Below are positions 17,211 through 25,520 of a DNA stretch of 33,583 nucleotides, piece by piece (positions within the stretch are counted from its first letter, which is position 1; every line of letters begins with the position of its first letter). The stretch lies in the NCBI GenBank assembly GCA_027485485.1, contig JAIXQY010000072.1, forward strand, positions 1 to 33,583. The letters run 5' to 3'. The DNA comes from Sphingomonadales bacterium (GTDB taxonomy: Bacteria; Pseudomonadota; Alphaproteobacteria; Sphingomonadales; Sphingomonadaceae). The notes beneath the pieces are model-generated. The model was not told where the DNA came from. It was given only the letters and a program-made list of their open reading frames with translations, and made no database searches. The translations under genes and the position numbers were made by a program.

Positions 17211-18626
17211 TCAGCGTGGCATCGGCACCAGCGGCTTGCCGTCGCGCTTGTAGAGCGTGCCGTCCTTGATGACCGTGGAAACGGTGAAGAGATTGCGCAG
17301 CCGGTTGTAGACCGGATCGCCGGGCACCACGATGATATCGGCACGCTTGCCGGGTTCGATGGTGCCCGTGTCGGGCTTGCCCATCAGCCGGGCGTTGACG
17401 CGGGTGGTGTTGGAAATCACCTCCAGCGGCGCCATGCCTTCATCGGCCAGCACGATCATCTCGCGCACCAGGCCATCGGTGTTGAAGTTCATCGGCGTGC
17501 CGCTGTCGGTGCCCACGCCCATCACCAGATTGGCCGCGATCAGTTGGCGAACCTGCGGGCTGCGATAGCGGATCTGGCGGTCGATCTGCGCGAAATAGGA
17601 TTCGGCCGGCCACTCCTTGAAGCTGGCCTGCACCGCCTGCCACATGTCAGCCGGGAACATGCTCTTCAACACCGGGTCGCGCAGCCGTTCCGGAAAGGCG
17701 ACCGTGTCGGGAAAGATCCAGCTGCGGTGCGCCGCGGTCAGCACCACAGGGCGGTTGGCGCTGCCGATCGCCTTCATCAGCTCCTCGCTATAGGTCGGCC
17801 CGCCGGCCGAGCCCATGTGCTGCAGCACATCAACACCGGCATCAAAGGCGTTGCGCACTGCCGGTTCGTCATAGACATGGGCATGCACCTTGACGCCGTT
17901 CTTGCGTGCGGCACCCACGATGGCAAAATAATCATCGCGCGTCAGGCCGGCGTGGGCCTTGATCACGTCGACGCCCATCTTGACCAGCTTGTCGACAACC
18001 GCCGCGCCTTCCTGCGGGTTGGCGATCACGGCCGAGGCTTCCGCCGGGAAGCCGCCGAAGGCACGGCGGGTCACCAATGGCCCCGACACGATGAGGCGCG
18101 GGCCGGGCACCTGCCCCTTGTTGATGCGGTCGCGCACCGCAATACTGTCTTCCGGCGTGCCGCCCAGATCGATGGCGCCGGTGATGCCCGACATCAGCAG
18201 CTGCCAGGCCGAAAGCTCCATCACCTTCTGGATGGAGTATTTCTTGCCCGGCCCGGCCAGCCATTTGAACCAGGCGGCTTCATCGCCATAGCCCAGCATG
18301 AACAGATGGGCGTGGGCGTCGATCAGGCCGGGCATGATCGTCTGGCCCCTGGTGTCGATCACCGTGGCGCCGGCCGGGATCGCCACCTCGGCGGCGCTGC
18401 CGGCCTCCACCACCCGATCGCCCTTGATGACCACGCGGGCATTGTGCAGCGGCGGCACCGAAAGGCCGTTCACCAGCATGCCGCCGTCGAGGACGATGGC
18501 CTGTTGTGCGACCGCCGGTGCCGCCAGCAGGGCCACAGCCGCCAGCACCATGGTGCGCAGCCGCGCCAACAGCCCCCGCTTGCCGGGCTTCGGCCCGGAT
18601 TTCGCCTGTTCGTTCAGCCTGGTCAT
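17211..18626 (-). CDS. Exported amidohydrolase-family metal-dependent hydrolase
   Basis: TIM-barrel hydrolase of the imidazolonepropionase/prolidase-like group, which includes dipeptidases and ring hydrolases; substrate not predictable. The ATG at 18626 has AAGGGGG upstream and starts MTRLNEQAKSG. It is followed by a hydrophobic export segment, ARLRTMVLAAVALLAAPAVA. Metal-site motifs are complete: DAHAH (H105, H107), DVIKAHAG with the carbamylated Lys candidate, KVHAHVYDE, VLQHMG and GTDSGTP with the catalytic Asp. Length is 471 aa. It is the first gene of the five-gene exported operon ending at the cytochrome c; the 257 bp upstream should hold the operon promoter. Confidence 0.93.
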   Translation of the reverse strand: MTRLNEQAKSGPKPGKRGLLARLRTMVLAAVALLAAPAVAQQAIVLDGGMLVNGLSVPPLHNARVVIKGDRVVEAGSAAEVAIPAGATVIDTRGQTIMPGLIDAHAHLFMLGYGDEAAWFKWLAGPGKKYSIQKVMELSAWQLLMSGITGAIDLGGTPEDSIAVRDRINKGQVPGPRLIVSGPLVTRRAFGGFPAEASAVIANPQEGAAVVDKLVKMGVDVIKAHAGLTRDDYFAIVGAARKNGVKVHAHVYDEPAVRNAFDAGVDVLQHMGSAGGPTYSEELMKAIGSANRPVVLTAAHRSWIFPDTVAFPERLRDPVLKSMFPADMWQAVQASFKEWPAESYFAQIDRQIRYRSPQVRQLIAANLVMGVGTDSGTPMNFNTDGLVREMIVLADEGMAPLEVISNTTRVNARLMGKPDTGTIEPGKRADIIVVPGDPVYNRLRNLFTVSTVIKDGTLYKRDGKPLVPMPR

Positions 18627-18883
18627 GCGTCTGCCCCCTTGCCTGACGTGTGCCATCACAGCTTGAAGCGGAAACCGGCGTCTGCCCGGCCTGCCGTGCA
18701 AGACATACTATGACAAGCTAAAACGCCAAAAGCCATGCCGTCTGCCCCAATTGTGTGCCCTGCCCCGTTGATCGTCCGCCCCGATCGATCAGCCTTTGGC
18801 CCATCGGACAGGACAGGCGTGGAGGGAGTCGCCCGGTGCGTCCTCCATTTGCGTCCACCATGTCCATGCCCATGATGTCCGGC
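18627..18883. promoter_or_regulatory. Intergenic region, probable promoter of the exported operon
   Basis: The 257 bp between the DUF885 gene stop and the amidohydrolase start hold no convincing gene. On the minus strand TAGTAT near 18705 in an A/T-rich patch could be a -10 box, but no good -35 is spaced correctly. A GATCGATC palindrome lies near 18783. No terminator for DUF885 could be picked out. Confidence 0.35.
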
Positions 18884-20554
18884 TCAACTGGCCGGTGGCA
18901 ATGGGTCGATCTGCCAGAAGTGGCGCACCTCGTCGTCCAGCCCGGTCAGGTCATAGCGGATCAGCGAGAACGGCATGCGGCCGGCGGCCATGAGCTCGTC
19001 GTGGAACGGCTTCAGCGCGAATTTCTCGCCCAACTGGTGGCGGCGATCGGCCAGCAGCTTCTGCATTTCGATCATGCCCACTGTATAGCCCAGGCCATAG
19101 CCGGGTGGGCGGCGCAGATAGATTTCGGCGTCCACCCGCGCGACATTCCGGTCGAGCCAGGGCGTCCACGCCTGCCAATCGGCCACCACCTGCGCCACGC
19201 TCTTGCGGTTCAGCTGCAGATCAATGTCACCCGCCACCCGCACGGCGCGGAAAATGCCGAAAATATCGATCAGTTCGCGCAGGCGCGGGCGATCATCCAT
19301 GAAGCCCAGTTTCTGCGCCGCCTCCTCCAGATAGACGCCCCAGCCTTCGGCGCGCACGCCATCGCCGATGCGGCCGCGGATCGGCCGTGTGTCGCGCCTG
19401 GCCATCTGCCCGTCAAAGGCATGGCCGGGCAGCGTGGCGTGCAACAGATCGGGGGTCGGGTCGCGATATTGCACCTGTTCCCAGAAATTCGGCCCCTGCG
19501 GCCGCACGATCCACGGCACGTTGATATAGAGATCGCCAATGTCATCGGGCACGGTGATGATCTGTTCGCGGGCGATCCAGTCGCGGATCAGCGCCAGCGA
19601 TCTGTCCTTGCGCGCCTGATATTCGGCGGCCGTGGCGGGCAAGGTGAGCGGCGGCGCGTTGCGGTTGCGATGCTCTTCCAGCGCGTGGATCGACCACAGC
19701 CGCTGGGTTTCGCGCGCGCCCAGCACCAGCAATTGATCGCTGGTGTAAGGCAGCAGCTTCACATTCTTGAGATACCAGTCAAAGCGCGCCTTGCCGACGC
19801 CGGCACTGGCGGTCATCGCCGGACGGCCGGCCTTGAGCCAGGCCTGGAAATCGGCGGCGGCGGCCCGCGCGGCACGGATGTCGGGCAGCAATTCCGGCTG
19901 TTGCATGGCGGCGCGGCCGGCCAGATCATCCAGCCAGCCCAATACGCCGGCCGGCGGCACCGGGCGATAGGGGTGGCCATGGCCGACGCCATCGGCGGTA
20001 TCGAGATTGTGCAGCGCCAGATCAGCATAATCGCCCGGCACATTCCTGAGATTGGTGCGGGCCACAGCGGTGAGGCGCGGCACATCGGCCAGCCGGGTTC
20101 TCAGCAGGAACAGCGCCGCGCCGGTGGCCGGCAGTTCGGCAAAGCCAATGTCGAGCAACTTGTCGACATAGAAGCCGGGATCACGCTCCCACGGCTTGGC
20201 CACGTCGATCAGGAACTGATGTTCCAGCATCTTGGCCCGCGCCGCCAGCCATTCGGTGCGCTGGCCGCGATCCATGGCGGCGACGTTCATGTCCTGCATG
20301 CGGGCGAGGAAGCCGGCCATGGCGGCGCGCTCCTGCGCCATGCCGGCGGCGGACCAATCCGGCGTGCGCGCTGCCCAGCCGCTGCGCCAGCGGAGGAATT
20401 CATCCCAAACCATCAAGGTGGCCTGATAATCGCCCGTCCCGCGCGGCGGGCCGGCTTCAGCCTGCGTTGCGGTTTGCGCTATGGCGGGCACCCAGGTACC
20501 CGGCCCGGCCAGCGCTACCAGCGCGGCGGCCAGCAACCAGCGTGTCTGCATCAT
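18884..20554 (-). CDS. Exported DUF885-family protein with altered HExxPGH motif
   Basis: Predicted periplasmic helical metallopeptidase-like protein of unknown substrate. The start at 20554 (MMQTRWLLAAALVALAGPG) follows GAGGGGAC and gives a Sec signal peptide; the reading frame upstream of it is just the palindromic repeat translated. The protein has 556 residues, normal for the family. The C-terminal family features are present: RAEGWGVYLEEAAQKLGF, then YTVGMIEMQKLLADRR and PFHDELMAAG. Where the family usually has HExxPGH, this one has HATLPGH (H372-H378), losing the glutamate. It may be inactive or belong to a divergent subgroup. It lies upstream of the exported amidohydrolase operon on the same strand, so a peptide-related role is plausible. 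Confidence 0.87.
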   Translation of the reverse strand: MMQTRWLLAAALVALAGPGTWVPAIAQTATQAEAGPPRGTGDYQATLMVWDEFLRWRSGWAARTPDWSAAGMAQERAAMAGFLARMQDMNVAAMDRGQRTEWLAARAKMLEHQFLIDVAKPWERDPGFYVDKLLDIGFAELPATGAALFLLRTRLADVPRLTAVARTNLRNVPGDYADLALHNLDTADGVGHGHPYRPVPPAGVLGWLDDLAGRAAMQQPELLPDIRAARAAAADFQAWLKAGRPAMTASAGVGKARFDWYLKNVKLLPYTSDQLLVLGARETQRLWSIHALEEHRNRNAPPLTLPATAAEYQARKDRSLALIRDWIAREQIITVPDDIGDLYINVPWIVRPQGPNFWEQVQYRDPTPDLLHATLPGHAFDGQMARRDTRPIRGRIGDGVRAEGWGVYLEEAAQKLGFMDDRPRLRELIDIFGIFRAVRVAGDIDLQLNRKSVAQVVADWQAWTPWLDRNVARVDAEIYLRRPPGYGLGYTVGMIEMQKLLADRRHQLGEKFALKPFHDELMAAGRMPFSLIRYDLTGLDDEVRHFWQIDPLPPAS

Positions 20555-20588
20555 CTGTCCCCTCAAACTGTGCCGAACCTGCAGAACG

Positions 20589-20658
20589 CCGCTCATGCCG
20601 AGCTTGTCGAGGCACGCCCGGACTGTGTGCCGTGCCTCGACAAGCTCGGCATGAGCGG
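20589..20658. repeat. Perfect 28-bp inverted repeat (sphingomonad-type intergenic palindrome)
   Basis: The left arm (20589-20616) begins CCGCTCATGCCGAGCTTG; the right arm (20631-20658) is its exact reverse complement, with a 14-nt loop (CCCGGACTGTGTGC). It lies between the aminotransferase stop and the DUF885 start. Read through, it encodes the pseudo-peptide HAELVEA on one side and LDKLGMSG on the other. I recognise that signature from dispersed palindromes in sphingomonad intergenic DNA. It could act as a transcription terminator or mRNA-stabilising hairpin; it also inflates reading frames on both strands. Confidence 0.85.
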
Positions 20659-20698
20659 ACTTGGGGTTGGTTCGCACCATTTCCGTGGTTGTGCCCCC

Positions 20699-22102
20699 TC
20701 ACCGCCCCAGTTCGGCGGCCACTTCATCGGCGGCGTCGCGGAAGGCGTTCACGGCAATATCAATCTCGGCTTCCGTCACCACGAACGGCGGCGAGAAGGC
20801 GATGGCATCCGATGTGGCCAGCGCCCGGCCGATCACGCCGCGCCGCAGCGCCGCCTTCACGATGCGCGGCGCAACCTTCAGCGCCGGATCAAAGGCCACC
20901 GGGCCCGCCGCGTCGATGCGGTCAACAAATTCGACCGCACCGATCAGGGCCTGGCCGCGCACATCGCCCACGAGGCTGTGGCCGGTGAAGGCGCTGCGCA
21001 ACCGGGCCTGCAGATGTTCGCCCATGGTGGCCGCGCGGGCCACCAGCCCTTCGCCTTCCAATATGTCGAGATTGGCCAGCGCAGCCGCCGCGCCCACCGG
21101 GTGGCTGGAATAAGTATAGCCATGGCCAAAGGCGCCCAACTGGTCGCTGCCCGCCACCAGCCCATCCCAAACCCGCTGCGACACGATGCAGGCCGACAGC
21201 GGGAAATAGGCGGAGGTGAGGCCCTTGGCCACGGTGATCATGTCGGGCTGGATGCCGAACACGCTGCAGCCGAACATCTGGCCCAGCCGGCCAAAGCCGC
21301 AGATCACTTCATCGGCGATCAGCAATATGTCGTGCCGGCGCAGCAGGGCCTGCACGCCTTCATAATAGCCGGCGGGCGGGGCATGCACGCCGCCGGCGCC
21401 CATCACCGGCTCCAGGATCATTGCCGCAATGGTGTCGGGCCCTTCGGCGGTGATCAGTTGCTCCAGATCGTCGATCAGGCGGGCGGCAAATTGTGCTTCC
21501 GAAAGCCCATGGCCTTCCCAGATGCGGCGCGGGGCCGTGGTGTGGCGCACCATGTCGAGCGGCAGCGGAAAGCCGGCGTGCAGGCCGGGCAGGCCGGTCA
21601 TGCTGGCGGTCATCACCGTCACGCCGTGATAGCCGCGCTGGCGGGCGATGATCTTGCGCCGCCCGGTGCGGCCCATGGCGTGGTGATAATACCAGGCCAG
21701 CTTCACCTGGGTGTCGTTGGCATCCGAACCGCTGTTGCCATAGAAGACCTTTGACATCTGGCCACCCCAGGCCGGCGGCGCCAAGGCGATCAGCCGTTGG
21801 GACAGCAAGGCCGGCGTGTCGGAGGCCATGCTGGAAAAGGCGTGGCAATAGCTGAGTTTCTCGGACTGATCCGCCATGGCGCGGGCGATTTCGGTGCGGC
21901 CATAACCGATGTTCACGCACCACAGGCCGCCCATGATGTCGATATATTCCCGCCCCGCCGTGTCGGTGAGCCGCGAGCCCTGGGCATGGGTGATGACGAA
22001 GGCCGGCCCGGCGCGTTCATGATCGCCCAGCGCGGTGAAGGGATGAAAGACAAAGCGGCGATCAAGCTCGGCAATGTCGTCGGGGGTGTTGCGGATGCTC
22101 AT
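20699..22102 (-). CDS. Class III (omega) PLP-dependent aminotransferase
   Basis: Cytoplasmic fold-type I transaminase moving an amino group from a terminal amine or omega-amino acid, probably to pyruvate or another keto acid; exact substrates cannot be read off. Length is 467 aa. Motifs: the phosphate-binding NSGSDANDTQVKLAW, the RGYHGVT block, the cofactor Asp in LIADEVICGFGR, the Schiff-base lysine in ITVAKGLTSAY (K293) and the TYSSHPVGAAAA block. It is not a glutamate-1-semialdehyde mutase by its N-terminus (RRFVFHPFTALGDHE), which is the beta-alanine/putrescine-pyruvate type. Its stop is followed by the 28-bp palindrome; its start lies 45 bp after the alpha-galactosidase stop. Confidence 0.92.
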   Translation of the reverse strand: MSIRNTPDDIAELDRRFVFHPFTALGDHERAGPAFVITHAQGSRLTDTAGREYIDIMGGLWCVNIGYGRTEIARAMADQSEKLSYCHAFSSMASDTPALLSQRLIALAPPAWGGQMSKVFYGNSGSDANDTQVKLAWYYHHAMGRTGRRKIIARQRGYHGVTVMTASMTGLPGLHAGFPLPLDMVRHTTAPRRIWEGHGLSEAQFAARLIDDLEQLITAEGPDTIAAMILEPVMGAGGVHAPPAGYYEGVQALLRRHDILLIADEVICGFGRLGQMFGCSVFGIQPDMITVAKGLTSAYFPLSACIVSQRVWDGLVAGSDQLGAFGHGYTYSSHPVGAAAALANLDILEGEGLVARAATMGEHLQARLRSAFTGHSLVGDVRGQALIGAVEFVDRIDAAGPVAFDPALKVAPRIVKAALRRGVIGRALATSDAIAFSPPFVVTEAEIDIAVNAFRDAADEVAAELGR

Positions 22103-22147
22103 GGCGATATGTTGCCCATCGCCGCGGGCTTGGCAAGGTTGGGGGTG

Positions 22148-24223
22148 TTACAGGCGGGCCATGTGCCAGGCGGTGGCCGTATCGGGCAGGCCGGGCGGGA
22201 TCGGCAGGCCGGCCTGGGCCAGCCATGCGCCGCTATAGTCTGTTTCCGCCCGCCGTTCGCCGGGGCGCACTTCGGCGATGCGCCACGTGCCATCGTGCAG
22301 AAACGGCAGCCGCAGCGGCGAGGCGTGGCGCTGCTGCATCACCTCGGTGCGATAGACCAGCAGCAGATATTCATCGGCGCTCCCGGCGGCATGCCAGGCC
22401 ACACCATCGCTGCCCTCGCCGGCCCACACATCGCCGCCGTGCAGCAAATGGCGGTGCTCTTTGTAAAAGCCGATCCAGCCGGCCAGCTTTGCCTGTTCGT
22501 CCGCATCCAGCTGGGTGAGGTCAAACTCCAGCCCGAGATGGCCTTGGCATGCCACCAGCGCCTGAAAGGCGAGGGAAAAGCGCCGGCCGGTGGTGTGGCA
22601 GCGCTCCGCCCCGATGTGCGCGCCCATCACCTCGGGCGGCAGAAACTGCTGAAACCCGCGCTGCAGGCCGATGCGCAGCCGCGCGTCGATGCAGTCGCTG
22701 GCCCAGAAGCGGTTCACATGCGCGGCAATGCCGGCATCGATGCGCCCGCCGCCGCCGGCACAGGATTCAATCTCAAGATCAGGGAAGCTGCTGCGCAGCC
22801 GGGCCATCAGCGCCCATGTGCTGCGCACTTGCGCCGTATAGGCCGCGCGGCCCGCCGCATCGCCGGCCGGCGCCAGATCGCGGTTGTGATCCCATTTGAG
22901 GTAATCCACGCCCAGTTCGGCCACCAGCGCCGCCAGCCGATCGAACAGATAATCACCCACCTCGGGCCGGGTGAGATCGAGCACCAATTGGTGGCGCGCC
23001 GTCGCCAAGGGCCGGCCGGCCAGTTGCAGCGCCCAATCGGGATGGGCGCGGAACAAGTCGCTGTTGGGGCTGATCATCTCGGGTTCCACCCACAGGCCGA
23101 ATTCCATGCCCAGCCCTCGCACATGATCGGCCAGCGGCTTCAGTCCATCGGGGTATTTGCGGCCATCCACCCACCAATCGCCCAGCGAGGTGCGGTCATC
23201 ATCTCGGCCGGCGAACCAGCCATCATCGAGTACGAAGCGCTCCACCCCGATGCGGGCGGCGGCGTCGGCCAGCGCCATCATGCGGTCCGGATCATGATCG
23301 AAGTAAAACCCCTCCCAACTGTTGATCAGCACCGGGCGCGGGCGCATGGTCCCGCCGGGCCAACCCAGCCGCTGCCGCAGCGCGCCATGGAAATTGCGCG
23401 CCACGCCGCCCAGGCCGGCGGTGGAACAGGTGGCCAGCACCGCCGGGCTCTCATGCCGTTCGCCGGGCGCCAGCCGCACTTCGCCGGGCGCCAGCCAGCC
23501 GCCCAATTGCCACTGGCTGCGGCCATCATCCAGCCGCTCGATCAACTGGCGGTGATTGCCGGACCAGGCGATCTGCGCGCCATAGGCTGTGCCGTCATCG
23601 TCGGTGGTGCCGGGCAGCAGCACCACCGCGCCGGGGAAATGGCCATGGCTGGTGATGCCGTGGCGGTTCTCGCGCAGCCAGATGCCGTGGCCCAATGCAT
23701 CGGTGTGTTCGGCAAACTCGCGGTTGTGGCGGCCGCTGAAATGGCGGACCGCGCTGGCATCATCGGGCAGCGGCAGGGTGGCGGCAGCCAGCCATTGCAC
23801 ATCGAGCACGGCCGTGCCGATATTGGTCACCATGGTGCGGATTTCGATCACGTCGGTGGCGGGATCGAGCACCAGATCGACACAGAGTTCGATGCCAGCC
23901 ACCGTATCGAGCAACTTGCAGGCCAGATGCTGGCCATGCTGAACCACATCGCACTGCCCGAAGCCTTGCGCAAAATCCCGGCCCGCGCGGTGGGCCAACA
24001 GGGCGCTCTGGCCATACCAGCCCAGGCCGAATGTGGGCACCAGATGCAGCGGAACCGGCACATCCAGCGAGAAAGTGGGCACCGGCCGGGCGAATTCCAG
24101 CCACGGGCCGGACCTGAAATCATCAGGCAGACGCGGGCCCCAGTAACGCCACAACAAGCCCGCCGGCGCCTGTTCGATCACCAGGCTCGACTGGCTGCCG
24201 TGCAGGGCAGAGATCCGGTTCAA
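22148..24223 (-). CDS. GH36 alpha-galactosidase
   Basis: Retaining glycosidase releasing terminal alpha-galactose from oligosaccharides such as melibiose or raffinose. An N-terminal beta-supersandwich (about 1-290) leads into the TIM barrel starting [15 protein letters not shown], then [37 protein letters not shown] (nucleophile about D445) and [10 protein letters not shown] (acid/base about D510). A C-terminal beta domain ends the 691 aa. There is no signal peptide, so it is cytoplasmic and would need imported substrate, yet no transporter is adjacent. The start is a TTG that overlaps the stop of the upstream UDP-glucose dehydrogenase in the tetranucleotide TTGA, implying translational coupling. 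Confidence 0.95.
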   Translation of the reverse strand: MNRISALHGSQSSLVIEQAPAGLLWRYWGPRLPDDFRSGPWLEFARPVPTFSLDVPVPLHLVPTFGLGWYGQSALLAHRAGRDFAQGFGQCDVVQHGQHLACKLLDTVAGIELCVDLVLDPATDVIEIRTMVTNIGTAVLDVQWLAAATLPLPDDASAVRHFSGRHNREFAEHTDALGHGIWLRENRHGITSHGHFPGAVVLLPGTTDDDGTAYGAQIAWSGNHRQLIERLDDGRSQWQLGGWLAPGEVRLAPGERHESPAVLATCSTAGLGGVARNFHGALRQRLGWPGGTMRPRPVLINSWEGFYFDHDPDRMMALADAAARIGVERFVLDDGWFAGRDDDRTSLGDWWVDGRKYPDGLKPLADHVRGLGMEFGLWVEPEMISPNSDLFRAHPDWALQLAGRPLATARHQLVLDLTRPEVGDYLFDRLAALVAELGVDYLKWDHNRDLAPAGDAAGRAAYTAQVRSTWALMARLRSSFPDLEIESCAGGGGRIDAGIAAHVNRFWASDCIDARLRIGLQRGFQQFLPPEVMGAHIGAERCHTTGRRFSLAFQALVACQGHLGLEFDLTQLDADEQAKLAGWIGFYKEHRHLLHGGDVWAGEGSDGVAWHAAGSADEYLLLVYRTEVMQQRHASPLRLPFLHDGTWRIAEVRPGERRAETDYSGAWLAQAGLPIPPGLPDTATAWHMARL

Positions 24224-25386
24224 TCGGCCCCGAACAGATCGCGGGTGAAGATCTTGCCTTCCACATCAGCCAGTTGATCGCTCATTCGGTTGGCCAGGAT
24301 CACATCGGATTGCGCCTTGAACTCTGCCAGATCGCGGATCACCGGGGAGCCGAAGAATTCATCCTGCTCCAGCGCCGGTTCGAACAGCACCACCTTGATG
24401 CCGCGCGCCTTGATGCGCTTCATGATGCCCTGGATGCTGCTCTGGCGGAAATTGTCGCTGTTGGCCTTCATCACCAGCCGGAACACGCCAACGGTGCGGG
24501 GGCCGCGGGCGAGAATCTGTTCGGCCAGGAAATCCTTGCGGGTGCGGTTGGCATCCACGATGGCAGTGATCATGTTTTGCGGCACGCTGCCATAATTGGC
24601 CAGCAACTGCTTGGTATCCTTGGGCAAACAATAGCCGCCATAGCCGAACGAGGGGTTGTTGTAATGCGTGCCGATGCGCGGATCGAGGCCGACGCCCTCG
24701 ATGATCTGGCGCGTGTCCATGCCGTGCGCCATGGCATAGCTGTCGAGCTCGTTGAAGAAGGCGACGCGCATGGCGAGATAGGTGTTGGCAAACAGCTTGA
24801 TTGCCTCGGCCTCGGCCGGATCGGTGAGCAGCACCGGCACATCCTGCTTCACCGCGCCGGCCTGCATCAGGCCGGAGAAAATCGCGCCGATGCGGCCGCG
24901 ATCGCCAACGATGATGCGCGATGGGTAGAGATTGTCATACAAGGCGCGGCCCTCGCGCAGGAATTCCGGGCTGAACACGATGTTTTCGCTGCCCAATTCC
25001 CGGCGCACGCGTTCGATGAAGCCCACCGGGATGGTGGATTTGACCACGATGGGCACATCCGGATTGCTGGCCAGCGCCGCGCGCGCGACATTTTCCACCG
25101 ACGATGTGTTGAAATGGTTGGTCGCCGGATCATAATCGGTGGGCGTGGCAATCACCACCAGATCGGCATCCCGCGTGGCGGCGGCCAGATCGGTGGTGGC
25201 GGTGAGGTCAAGCGTGCGGGTGGCGAGGAAATCCTCGAGCTCGGCATCCGCAATCGGGCTTTGCCGGGCGTTGACCAGATCAACCCGCCCCTGCATCACG
25301 TCCACCGCCGTCACGCTGTGCGCCTGCGCCAGCAGCACTGCGTTCGACAGGCCCACATAGCCCAGACCGACAACCGCGATTTTCAT
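24220..25386 (-). CDS. ugd: UDP-glucose 6-dehydrogenase
   Basis: NAD-dependent two-step oxidation of UDP-glucose to UDP-glucuronate for polysaccharide synthesis. The start [16 protein letters not shown] at 25386 follows GGCGGAG and opens the Rossmann fold directly; the frame extends upstream to 25653 but only as non-family sequence. Catalytic Cys is in [15 protein letters not shown] (C253). The [17 protein letters not shown] helix and the C-terminal UDP-binding domain ([16 protein letters not shown]) are intact. Length, 388 aa, equals that of enteric Ugd. The gene is coupled to the GH36 gene downstream and divergent from the CHAT-TPR gene, so this two-gene unit may be sugar-related. A UDP-ManNAc or GDP-mannose dehydrogenase is less likely from motif match. 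Confidence 0.95.
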   Translation of the reverse strand: MKIAVVGLGYVGLSNAVLLAQAHSVTAVDVMQGRVDLVNARQSPIADAELEDFLATRTLDLTATTDLAAATRDADLVVIATPTDYDPATNHFNTSSVENVARAALASNPDVPIVVKSTIPVGFIERVRRELGSENIVFSPEFLREGRALYDNLYPSRIIVGDRGRIGAIFSGLMQAGAVKQDVPVLLTDPAEAEAIKLFANTYLAMRVAFFNELDSYAMAHGMDTRQIIEGVGLDPRIGTHYNNPSFGYGGYCLPKDTKQLLANYGSVPQNMITAIVDANRTRKDFLAEQILARGPRTVGVFRLVMKANSDNFRQSSIQGIMKRIKARGIKVVLFEPALEQDEFFGSPVIRDLAEFKAQSDVILANRMSDQLADVEGKIFTRDLFGAD

Positions 25387-25520
25387 GCCCAACTCCGCCG
25401 TGGCCGGCCCCAGCCGGTCGCGCGCCTCTCTGGCGCGGAAACGCGCGCCGGGCAAGGTCACAACGCCGGGGGGTGGCGGTTTTGTCCAAGCCTTTTGCCG
25501 GCCGGGCTGGCACAAGCCCC
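25387..25520. promoter_or_regulatory. Divergent ugd / CHAT-TPR intergenic region
   Basis: These 134 bp separate two divergent start codons and must contain both promoters. I see no assignable -35/-10 pairs or operator. Confidence 0.35.

Noticed and set aside
18755-21754. Long plus-strand open frame (about 1,000 codons)
   Set aside because: Runs antisense to the DUF885 and aminotransferase genes, with His/Arg/Gly-rich composition and no motifs; an artefact of high GC third positions.
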